Shown one piece after another: positions 1 through 5,478 of a DNA stretch of 6,634 nt. Position numbers and translations under genes: made by a program. A model generated the notes under the pieces. It worked only from the letters and a program-made list of their open reading frames with translations. It was not told the DNA's origin and did no database searches. The first letter of the stretch is position 1. Every line of letters starts with the position of its first letter. The stretch is from an uncultured Lachnospiraceae bacterium (lineage in GTDB: Bacteria; Bacillota; Clostridia; Lachnospirales; Lachnospiraceae), in contig CAJOPI010000369.1 of assembly GCA_905236275.1 (NCBI GenBank), forward strand, positions 1-6,634, in the 5' to 3' direction.

Positions 1-51
1 GACGTTGTTACCAAAATGAACGTCCTTACCACAAACTGCACATTTTGCCAT
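1..51 (-). CDS. rpmB: 50S ribosomal protein L28, N-terminal fragment (cut by left window edge)
   Basis: Only the first 17 codons are in the window. They read MAKCAVCGKDVHFGNNV, which matches the N-terminus of bacterial L28, a small structural protein of the large ribosomal subunit. C4 and C7 form the first CxxC half of the zinc-ribbon found in many Firmicutes L28 proteins; the second half would lie outside the window. The ATG at 51-49 is fixed by an ideal AAGGAGGTG Shine-Dalgarno five bases upstream. The gene has its own promoter and leader and therefore probably forms a transcription unit separate from the gerW operon, although readthrough from that operon is possible because no terminator is visible between them. 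The protein is short, but the identification is secure because the motif, the start signal and the leader all agree. Confidence 0.93.
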   Translation of the reverse strand, partial: MAKCAVCGKDVHFGNNV

Positions 52-56
52 GAAAA

Positions 57-65
57 CACCTCCTT
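57..65 (-). promoter_or_regulatory. Shine-Dalgarno of rpmB
   Basis: The minus strand reads AAGGAGGTG here, a full-length complement to the 16S rRNA 3' end. It is followed by five bases (TTTTC) and then ATG. This is a near-maximal ribosome binding site, as expected for a ribosomal protein gene. Confidence 0.92.
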
Positions 66-77
66 GCAAACCGTACT

Positions 78-96
78 GGGTCCTGCATCGGAACCC
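78..96 (-). other. Leader hairpin of rpmB
   Basis: The minus strand reads GGGTTCCGATGCAGGACCC. GGGTTC pairs with GGACCC (five Watson-Crick pairs and one U-G) around a seven-base loop. The stem starts only about five bases from the predicted transcription start and ends about a dozen bases before the Shine-Dalgarno. No U-tract follows, so it is not a terminator. It could be a 5' mRNA-stabilising hairpin or a binding site for ribosomal-protein feedback; I do not recognise it as a known leader family. Confidence 0.5.
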
Positions 97-100
97 GCAA

Positions 101-157
101 CATTAGCATTTTAACAGAATTAATAAGAATTTGCAAGATATTTTTTTCTTTTCATTC
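101..157 (-). promoter_or_regulatory. Sigma-A type promoter of rpmB, with extended -10 and A-rich upstream element
   Basis: On the minus strand the -35 box is TTGCAA (136-131) and the -10 box is TAAAAT (113-108), separated by exactly 17 bases. The -10 is preceded by TG and one base, giving an extended -10. Directly upstream of the -35 lies an A-rich run (about 157-137), like an UP element. Transcription should start near 101-103, leaving a leader of about 50 bases before rpmB. All four elements point to a strong constitutive promoter, as suits a ribosomal protein gene. The assignment is by consensus only. Confidence 0.8.
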
Positions 158-160
158 AAG

Positions 161-556
161 TTAATTGTTTTCTGTCTTGTCAAATGCTATATCAATAGCT
201 TCCTCATTCGAAAGATCCTCTGCGTCCCTGTCCTTATCCTCGGAAAATTTATTGATAACGTCAGGCACCATGTCGAGTATCTTTGTGATCGTATCCTGGT
301 TTTTGATATTTACAAGTCTTGCATTACCATTCTTTATCACGAGAACAGCGGAAGGAGTCATTTTACCGCCGATTCCTCCTACTCCTTTACCTCGCTTGTC
401 ATCCTCACCGGTTCCTGCGGCCATTCCGAAGGAAACCTCCACAAGTGGAAGTATTATGGTATCTCCAAAGCTTACGGGCTCACCCACAACCGTCTTGGTT
501 GAAAGAAAACTGCCCATCCCCTGCATCATCTTGTCAATAACTTCTACATTCTTCAT
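161..556 (-). CDS. gerW: GerW family sporulation protein (YtfJ)
   Basis: This is a 131-residue protein of the YtfJ/GerW family, which in Bacillus subtilis is needed for L-alanine-triggered spore germination. The molecular activity of the family is not known. Typical features are the short N-terminal helix, the conserved VVGEPV (23-28), the VSFGMAAG segment (41-48), a Gly-rich loop GKGVGGIGGK (56-65), and then TPSAVLVI (67-74), where family members switch to a beta-rich second half. The C-terminal 25 residues are acidic and polar and look disordered. It has no signal peptide or membrane segment. The ATG lies 4 bases after the stop of the DUF2953 gene, and its likely Shine-Dalgarno (AAGGAG, about 11 bases upstream) lies inside that gene's last codons, so translation is probably coupled. 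The order DUF2953-GerW matches ytfI-ytfJ of Bacillus. GerW also occurs in lineages that do not sporulate, so the gene suggests but does not prove sporulation. Confidence 0.9.
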   Translation of the reverse strand: MKNVEVIDKMMQGMGSFLSTKTVVGEPVSFGDTIILPLVEVSFGMAAGTGEDDKRGKGVGGIGGKMTPSAVLVIKNGNARLVNIKNQDTITKILDMVPDVINKFSEDKDRDAEDLSNEEAIDIAFDKTENN

Positions 557-560
557 CAGT

Positions 561-1541
561 TCACACTCTCCTTCTGAATCTTTTTACGACCTTCATAAAC
601 CTCTTGTCAAAATAGAGCCTGCAGGCTATGACAAGAAGCACATAAAGCCTGAATGCCCCCTTCATAAATAAATCCGCATGAATTATCTTTTTCTCAAAAT
701 CCGGCAGCATACGTACTTCCTTACCAATGAAAGTCGTTATCGCTGCGAATCTCCCGTAATTTATTCCCGTTTCAGACGGGTCCTCCGCTCCGTAATGAAT
801 CTTTAACGAAAACTTCCCCGGCTTCAGCTTACGGGCAAAAAACTTTGTTTCGTTCCACGCTTTAGCAAATGCTCTTTTGCTTTCCTCATCTTCGAGCAGA
901 TTTTTATAATAAATAATTATATCCCTGACGCTTTTAATTTTATCACATACTGCCTTTGTTTTGTAGCGGATATTTTGAAAGAAGCGGCTGATTTTATCGA
1001 GAAATGCCTTTATTTTCCCCAAAAAGCCCCTCTTTTTCCTAACCTTCCTGATTTCAGGCAGCTTCGTCTCTTCTTCTGCCTCCTCTTTAGCTTCTTCGCT
1101 TTCCCCGCTTTCTTCCGTCAGCTCTTCTTTTGTAAGGCTCACTTTCGTTGAACTGTCTTCCTCCGGTTCTTCCTTCCCTGCTGTCTGCTCCGGACTTTCC
1201 CCTTTCGCCCTGCTATCAGAATATTCCTCCGTCAGCTCAGGATAGTCATCCTCCTCAAAATCCTCTTCATCCTCGTCATCTTTTGAGAAAATCTTTTTAC
1301 CGAAAAATTTCGCCCAATAGTCAAGTCCGTTTTCCTTATCCAGATTCCCGTATATCTTAAGTATTCCCAGAAACCACTTTATATCAAGATTCAGGTAATA
1401 GTCCCCGGACTCGGAATCGTAGTCAGCCCTGACCTTATAGCGCAGCGGAAGAAATAGGACCGAAAGCAGGATAAGGATTGCAAGAGCAAGAATGCAGAGA
1501 ATAACTATACCGATAATTTTAAGTACAGTTAAAACTATCAT
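561..1541 (-). CDS. ytfI: DUF2953 domain membrane protein (YtfI-like)
   Basis: This 326-residue protein belongs to the DUF2953 family, whose biochemical role is unknown. The N-terminus is one strong membrane segment (about 6-33) ending in LPLRYKV, followed by a beta-rich stretch (39-65). Residues about 86-160 form a low-complexity linker with roughly 34 acidic residues in 75. A basic patch (165-180, KVRKKRG) leads into an amphipathic region. The conserved DUF2953 core follows: KIHYGAEDP (247-255), TGINYGRFAAI (258-268), then HADLFMKGAFRLYVLL (288-303), where a second, weaker hydrophobic segment begins. The basic C-terminus is RFRRRV. The ATG has an ideal AAGGAGG five bases upstream, in the 12-base gap after the 103-residue gene. 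The pairing with gerW supports the family call and a possible shared role at the forespore or cell membrane; that role is inference. The acidic insert seems long for the family, but I could not align it. Confidence 0.85.
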   Translation of the reverse strand: MIVLTVLKIIGIVILCILALAILILLSVLFLPLRYKVRADYDSESGDYYLNLDIKWFLGILKIYGNLDKENGLDYWAKFFGKKIFSKDDEDEEDFEEDDYPELTEEYSDSRAKGESPEQTAGKEEPEEDSSTKVSLTKEELTEESGESEEAKEEAEEETKLPEIRKVRKKRGFLGKIKAFLDKISRFFQNIRYKTKAVCDKIKSVRDIIIYYKNLLEDEESKRAFAKAWNETKFFARKLKPGKFSLKIHYGAEDPSETGINYGRFAAITTFIGKEVRMLPDFEKKIIHADLFMKGAFRLYVLLVIACRLYFDKRFMKVVKRFRRRV

Positions 1542-1553
1542 TTTGCCCTCCTT

Positions 1554-1865
1554 CTATGCAAGCCCGAAATACGACTTAAGGTCATAGCTGCCTTTCTCCG
1601 CGCAGGCATCAGACATTATCTTCCAGGACAGCATTGCCGCCTCTTCAAAGCTTCCCGCGATTCCCACCACGCAGGGGGGATATTTCCTGTAATAGCATTG
1701 TCTGAGTACCGAATTGTGATATATCTCCAGCTTGTCCTCTCCGATTCTCGGCAGGGCAATCACATAATTACTTATCATACCGGCGGCATGATTCAGCTTC
1801 CACTTGATGAGAGCCTTATTATTCCTAACGCTTTCCCCCATATAAAGGTTTTTTACAAATTTCAT
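1554..1865 (-). CDS. Conserved hypothetical protein, 103 residues
   Basis: I do not recognise a characterised family. The protein starts MKFVKNLYMGESV and has no signal peptide or membrane segment, so it is probably cytosolic. Alternating hydrophobic strands (KLEIYHNSVL, 46-55; PCVVGIAGS, 64-72) and a helix (SFEEAAMLSWKIMSDAC, 72-88) suggest a small alpha/beta fold. The short GIAGSFEEA segment looks like a turn into the helix rather than a P-loop. Coding status is supported by an excellent Shine-Dalgarno (GGAGGGGAG, ending one base before the ATG at 1865), by spacing of 30 bases after the transpeptidase gene and 12 bases before the DUF2953 gene, and by base composition like its neighbours. 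I have a vague memory of similar small proteins in Lachnospiraceae near this locus, which could not be checked. Its place between a SEDS/PBP pair and a DUF2953-GerW pair suggests, no more, an envelope- or sporulation-related role. Confidence 0.8.
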   Translation of the reverse strand: MKFVKNLYMGESVRNNKALIKWKLNHAAGMISNYVIALPRIGEDKLEIYHNSVLRQCYYRKYPPCVVGIAGSFEEAAMLSWKIMSDACAEKGSYDLKSYFGLA

Positions 1866-1866
1866 G

Positions 1867-1875
1867 CTCCCCTCC
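1867..1875 (-). promoter_or_regulatory. Shine-Dalgarno of the 103-residue gene
   Basis: The minus strand reads GGAGGGGAG and is followed by C and ATG. The GGAGG core is five bases from the start codon. This strong site lies in the 30-base gap after the transpeptidase gene and is the best evidence that the small unknown ORF is translated independently. Confidence 0.85.
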
Positions 1876-1895
1876 GATTGTTATTTGCGATAAAT

Positions 1896-3383
1896 TCAAT
1901 CCAAACCGTAATAGGCATCAAATATCCTCTTCGCCATAGGTACGGCATAGTCACTGCCGCTGCCCGCTTTCTCGACGATAACGGTCACTACGATATCAGG
2001 GTCTTCAATATTCGAATAGCCTGTAAACCACGCGTGGCTCTCTCCTTTTACCTTGCCGAACTCGGCAGAACCGGTCTTTCCCGCAACGCTGTAGCTCAAT
2101 CCCTTAAGCTTCTTTCCGGTTCCCGTATCGATAACCTCCTTCATAAATTCCTGAAGGATTTTCGCTTCCTCTTCTGTCATTATACGCTTATATTGCTCAG
2201 GTTCATAGCTTTTAATGACTTCTCCGAGATAATTTGTCTGTTTGCTTATCTCATACGAGCGCATCATAACACCGTCATTGGCTATTGCCTGTGTGATAAG
2301 CGCGATATGCATGGGTGTCATCAGAATCTTTCCCTGACCGATCGCCGACTGCATTACCTCCTCGGTCTCCGACGAACTGTTCAGGGCGAAGCTGCTTTTC
2401 GAATAAGAAAAATCAACCGGAAGCTCTGCATTAAACAAAAGCTTTTTGCAGGTATTCGAGAATTTCTTCAGGTCAAGCCCAAGTCCGATATTGGCAAAGG
2501 AACAGTTGCAGGACTTCGCATATGACTGAAGAAGGTTGATTTCTCCATGTACGGAATTATGATAGCAGGAAACCGTCACATCCTCATATTTTATCTTTCC
2601 GCTGCAGTTATAGGAATATTCGTCATAATTGTCAGAATTTTCCTTCAGATATTCAAGCAGCGTAACCGTCTTAAATGCCGAGCCCGGCGGATAAAGCCCC
2701 TGAACGCAGCGGTTTATCAAAGGAGAATTATCCGTATCGCTGCTGATTGCCGCCCAGTTTTCGGAGACAGTGTTAGGGTCATAATCAGGCTTCGATACCA
2801 TTGCAAGGATTGCCCCGCTCTTCGCATCCATCACCAGAATCGCGCCCTTATAAACGCCAAGAGCCTCCACAGCCTTTTCCTGAAGCTTCACATCGAAAGT
2901 GGTATAGATGTCGTCCCCATAATTCCTGACTCCCGCCATTTCCTTCTGTAAGCGCTCATCAACAGGCGAATCCGAGGTCAGAAGCGCTATATTCGCCACC
3001 GATTCCACTCCCGAAGCTCCATGAGTGGAATATCCCACTGCCTGGGCAAATTTTTCCTTATAGGGATAATATCTGACTTCGGCTCCTTCAGGATTTATCG
3101 CCTGCTCCGCCAGCACTTCCCCTCCCGCAGCAAAGATTTTACCGCGGATGACCCTTTTGGCAAGGTTCTTCTGTCTCATATTGTAGGAGCTGTTTATCGT
3201 GGTCGGAGCCTTGAACTGCACATAATAAGCGAAATACGCCGTCATCAGAAAGAAAAGTCCGACAAAAAAGTAGGTTATGATGTTCAGTTCATTTACAGGT
3301 CTTCTGCGCTTCTTTTTCCACTCTCCTGTCTCTTTGTCCCCGTTTCCCCTGTCTTCTCTTATCTCTTTCTCAAAATAATCCAT
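1896..3383 (-). CDS. Monofunctional (class B) penicillin-binding protein, PbpA-like transpeptidase
   Basis: This 495-residue DD-transpeptidase cross-links peptidoglycan outside the membrane. A short basic cytosolic tail (KKKRRR, 23-28) precedes one membrane anchor (about 35-56). A compact N-terminal region follows, with the class B hallmark RGKIFAAGGEVLA (80-92). The penicillin-binding domain has all three active-site motifs: SAFK (S235 nucleophile, K238), SCN (291-293) and KTGS (436-439). GQGKILMTPMHIA (349-361) is also typical. There are no PASTA repeats, and the length equals that of actinobacterial PbpA. C260 and C273, flanking the segment before HGEINL, could form an extracellular disulfide; this is inference. 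The ATG lies 3 bases after the stop of the SEDS gene and its Shine-Dalgarno is weak (GAAGAA), so translational coupling is likely. This fits the rule that a SEDS polymerase and its partner class B PBP work as a complex. Whether it serves elongation, division or sporulation cannot be decided from sequence alone. Confidence 0.93.
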   Translation of the reverse strand: MDYFEKEIREDRGNGDKETGEWKKKRRRPVNELNIITYFFVGLFFLMTAYFAYYVQFKAPTTINSSYNMRQKNLAKRVIRGKIFAAGGEVLAEQAINPEGAEVRYYPYKEKFAQAVGYSTHGASGVESVANIALLTSDSPVDERLQKEMAGVRNYGDDIYTTFDVKLQEKAVEALGVYKGAILVMDAKSGAILAMVSKPDYDPNTVSENWAAISSDTDNSPLINRCVQGLYPPGSAFKTVTLLEYLKENSDNYDEYSYNCSGKIKYEDVTVSCYHNSVHGEINLLQSYAKSCNCSFANIGLGLDLKKFSNTCKKLLFNAELPVDFSYSKSSFALNSSSETEEVMQSAIGQGKILMTPMHIALITQAIANDGVMMRSYEISKQTNYLGEVIKSYEPEQYKRIMTEEEAKILQEFMKEVIDTGTGKKLKGLSYSVAGKTGSAEFGKVKGESHAWFTGYSNIEDPDIVVTVIVEKAGSGSDYAVPMAKRIFDAYYGLD

Positions 3384-3386
3384 ATT

Positions 3387-4712
3387 TCATTCTTCAATCG
3401 AATACACACCCTGTATCAGAGCAAACATTATAAGCGTTGCAAGCAGTGACGAGCCGCCGTAGCTCACCAGCGGCAGTGTAACTCCCGTAAGCGGAATGAA
3501 TTTCACAGTACCGCCGACAGTCAGGAAAACCTGAAAGATATAGACCACCGCAAGCCCCGCCGCTGTCAGCTTAAAATAAGCATTCCTTGTTTTCATCGCA
3601 ATATTCATAAACATCAGAAAAGTGCTGATGCATACAAGAATCAGACAAATACTGAATATACAACCAAGTTCTTCCGATACGGCAGAAAAAATAAAGTCCT
3701 GTTCAACTACGGGTATTTTATCGGGACTTCCCATAGTCAGCCCCATGCCAAACCAGCCTCCCGTACCTATCGCAAAAAGCGACTGGGTTATCTGGTAGCC
3801 CTGACCTTCTATCTCGCTGAAAGGATTTCTCCACGCCCTGAAACGCACCCTGACATGAGAAAATAACCTGTAGCCGATAAAGGTTCCCGCTGCCCCCGCC
3901 AGAGCTCCTCCCGCAAGCACAAGCGGTGCCTTTAACGCGATGTAGAGCATGAAGATATAAGCAACGAAGAAAATAACGGCTCCACCCAGATCCCTTGACA
4001 ATACAAGTATTATGCAGTAGGCGAGTGCAGCCGCTGCCGAAACCGTGATCCTTTTGATATTCGGATGCAGCCTGACATTACCGTTTCCTTTATCCTCTTC
4101 CGTCAGCATTGCGGCTTCAAACAATACAAATGCAATCTTTACAAATTCCGAAGGTTGGAAGGGTATTGAAAAAAGCTGAATCGAGAGCCTTGAACCATTA
4201 GTTATGGAGCCGAAGACAAAGACTGCCGCAAGTGCGGCAAATCCGGCAATTCCAAAATATACCCCGTATTTCCTGATATCCCCCGCTTTTTTCAGGAGCA
4301 TCGGGATAAAAAAAGTCAAAAGCAGGGCTATAAGTGCAATAAAAAACTGCTTCAGGGCTTTTTCAGGCGACAGTCTTGTTATCATTATCAGCCCCACCGA
4401 CAGGAAAAAGCACATATTATTCAGCAGAAGCCACGAACTGTCAGGATAGATGATCCTGTACATTAGAATGGTAATTATAAATGCCATCTCGTGCAGGACG
4501 CAGATAAGTGCCAGATACTGTGCTCCGGTCTGCAGTGCCATTACGCTGAAGCTCAGCAGGTGTATAAAAGACATAAATACCACCTGCGTCACGCAGAACC
4601 ATCTGCGGGCATAGCTAAAGCTATATGAAAATGCCGCAAAACAATGCAGCGCGAAAAACGCCGCAAATATTGCGAGCAGATATCGCGAAAGCGCGATTAT
4701 AACTGTACTCAT
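3387..4712 (-). CDS. SEDS-family peptidoglycan glycosyltransferase (FtsW/RodA/SpoVE), N-terminally extended
   Basis: This 441-residue polytopic membrane protein should polymerise lipid II into glycan strands together with the adjacent PBP. SEDS motifs in order are FQPSEFVKIA (185-194), SRDLGGAVIFF (239-249), GYQITQSLFAIGTGGWFGMG (305-324), EQDFIFSAVSEELG (337-350) and GVTLPLVSYGGSSLL (410-424). D339 in EQDFIF aligns with the essential aspartate of HTDFIF in E. coli RodA. The canonical SEDS core appears to start only at about residue 96 (VGLIMITRLS); the first 90 residues add about three hydrophobic segments, giving roughly 12-13 in all instead of ten. Actinobacterial RodA proteins have a similar length and extension, and also sit next to pbpA. 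The ATG at 4712 is the first possible start, since an in-frame TAA lies two codons upstream. No good Shine-Dalgarno is present (GGGAG is 18 bases away), so initiation probably depends on ribosomes ending the upstream gene 10 bases before. The RodA, FtsW or SpoVE assignment is left open. Confidence 0.93.
   Translation of the reverse strand: MSTVIIALSRYLLAIFAAFFALHCFAAFSYSFSYARRWFCVTQVVFMSFIHLLSFSVMALQTGAQYLALICVLHEMAFIITILMYRIIYPDSSWLLLNNMCFFLSVGLIMITRLSPEKALKQFFIALIALLLTFFIPMLLKKAGDIRKYGVYFGIAGFAALAAVFVFGSITNGSRLSIQLFSIPFQPSEFVKIAFVLFEAAMLTEEDKGNGNVRLHPNIKRITVSAAAALAYCIILVLSRDLGGAVIFFVAYIFMLYIALKAPLVLAGGALAGAAGTFIGYRLFSHVRVRFRAWRNPFSEIEGQGYQITQSLFAIGTGGWFGMGLTMGSPDKIPVVEQDFIFSAVSEELGCIFSICLILVCISTFLMFMNIAMKTRNAYFKLTAAGLAVVYIFQVFLTVGGTVKFIPLTGVTLPLVSYGGSSLLATLIMFALIQGVYSIEE
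4682..4697 (-). other. Inverted repeat in the first codons of the SEDS gene
   Basis: The minus strand reads ATCGCG, CTTT, CGCGAT, a perfect 6-bp stem with a four-base loop. In the mRNA it begins 15 bases after the A of the start codon, at codon 6. A GC-rich stem at this position falls at the edge of an initiating ribosome's footprint and, with the weak Shine-Dalgarno, could make translation depend on the upstream gene. The repeat is a direct observation; the regulatory role is a guess. Confidence 0.4.
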
Positions 4713-4722
4713 GGATTAAAAG

Positions 4723-5478
4723 TCATTCGACTCCCTTTCTGAAATGTCCCCTTGTATAAGGAAAGTCAAAATTTTCCTCATTCCCTGTATTTATCAGATT
4801 TATAAAAGCCTCAGCTATCCTTTTCACTTCATCGGGCTCCTCTGTAGTGAAATTCAGTCTGACCGAAAGCGGTTCAAGCGCACGTACCCTGTCAATGTCC
4901 TTGTGAAGCGAAAGCGGCACTGAATTGTAGACTATGTTATAGCAGTAACGACAGTCCGCAAAAACGGGGAAAACCGCCTTTTTCCTGTCCGTAAGCTCTA
5001 TCAGATGCCCCTTTTTGATATCCTTCCCACATTTCCTGTTTTGGGTAAGATAAAGGCAGTTCGCAGCCACCATCATGGGAGTCCTGCCGTATATCACGAT
5101 TTCCGAACCCTCTGCGCCGCGTTCGCGGATTTCATGGTAATTCAGCTCTAAAGGAACGGTATCTCTCGTTATTCCGTCCCCGGCAAGCCTTTCTCTCGCA
5201 TAAGAATTAAAGCTGTAAAGTCCGGCATCCGCAATGACCTCACCTCTGAAAGCAGATTTCTTCAGTAACCAAAGTTCTTCATAATTCCTTACAAGGACTC
5301 CGCCTGCCTCTGCGTCAAGTTCCGGAGCAGTCCCATCCCTTAAAATATAGGGCAGAAGCTGCACCCAGCGGCTCTTGTCGGATGACGGGCATTTATAGCT
5401 GTATATTTTTCCTATGCCCTCATTCGAAAGCAGAGCCTCTGCCTGAGAAGATTTTTCACATAACGCGTTTATATTCAC
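4723..5478 (-). CDS. C-terminal extension of a U32-family protein, encoded as a separate ORF
   Basis: These 251 residues correspond to the region after the DUF3656 domain in long clostridial U32 proteins, normally fused to it; this comparison is from memory. Supporting features are LPYILRD (42-48), LVRNYEEL (62-69), IADAGLYSFN (82-91), LELNYHEI (110-117), IVIYGRTPMMV (127-137), the CRYCYN motif (176-181) and the ending YTRGHFRKGVE, which I recall as typical of full-length members. C141, C150, C176 and C179 are arranged like a possible metal site. It does not contain the catalytic U32 core. The GTG start at 5478 is chosen because TAA is the codon directly before it in frame and GGAGG lies nine bases upstream. 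It overlaps the previous ORF by 23 bases in the +1 frame. It may be a true separate subunit or the remainder of a frameshifted gene. It ends 10 bases before the SEDS gene. Confidence 0.82.
   Translation of the reverse strand: MNINALCEKSSQAEALLSNEGIGKIYSYKCPSSDKSRWVQLLPYILRDGTAPELDAEAGGVLVRNYEELWLLKKSAFRGEVIADAGLYSFNSYARERLAGDGITRDTVPLELNYHEIRERGAEGSEIVIYGRTPMMVAANCLYLTQNRKCGKDIKKGHLIELTDRKKAVFPVFADCRYCYNIVYNSVPLSLHKDIDRVRALEPLSVRLNFTTEEPDEVKRIAEAFINLINTGNEENFDFPYTRGHFRKGVE

Noticed and set aside
165..671. A 168-codon open frame on the plus strand
   Set aside because: It is antisense to gerW and the end of the DUF2953 gene. The Ser/Pro/Ile-rich translation is typical of a mirror frame.
1698..2525. 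A 275-codon open frame on the plus strand
   Set aside because: It lies antisense to the transpeptidase gene (with all three active-site motifs) and the 103-residue gene. Its product has no recognisable motif, and it has no promoter or Shine-Dalgarno context. It is a shadow of real coding sequence.
3021..3449. A 142-codon open frame on the plus strand
   Set aside because: It is antisense to the N-terminal part of the transpeptidase gene and spans the SEDS-PBP junction. It has no family features.
4713..4732. Possible terminator between the U32 C-terminal ORF and the SEDS gene
   Set aside because: The stem has only four Watson-Crick pairs, then G-U pairs, with only four T residues that are themselves part of the stem. 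It is too weak for intrinsic termination.
5456..5478. Programmed +1 frameshift joining the two U32 ORFs
   Set aside because: The frames fit a +1 shift at ATG-TGA, but there is no stimulatory Shine-Dalgarno a few bases upstream and no known slippery codon. The strong site at 5486-5494 is better explained as initiation at the GTG. It is kept only as an alternative.
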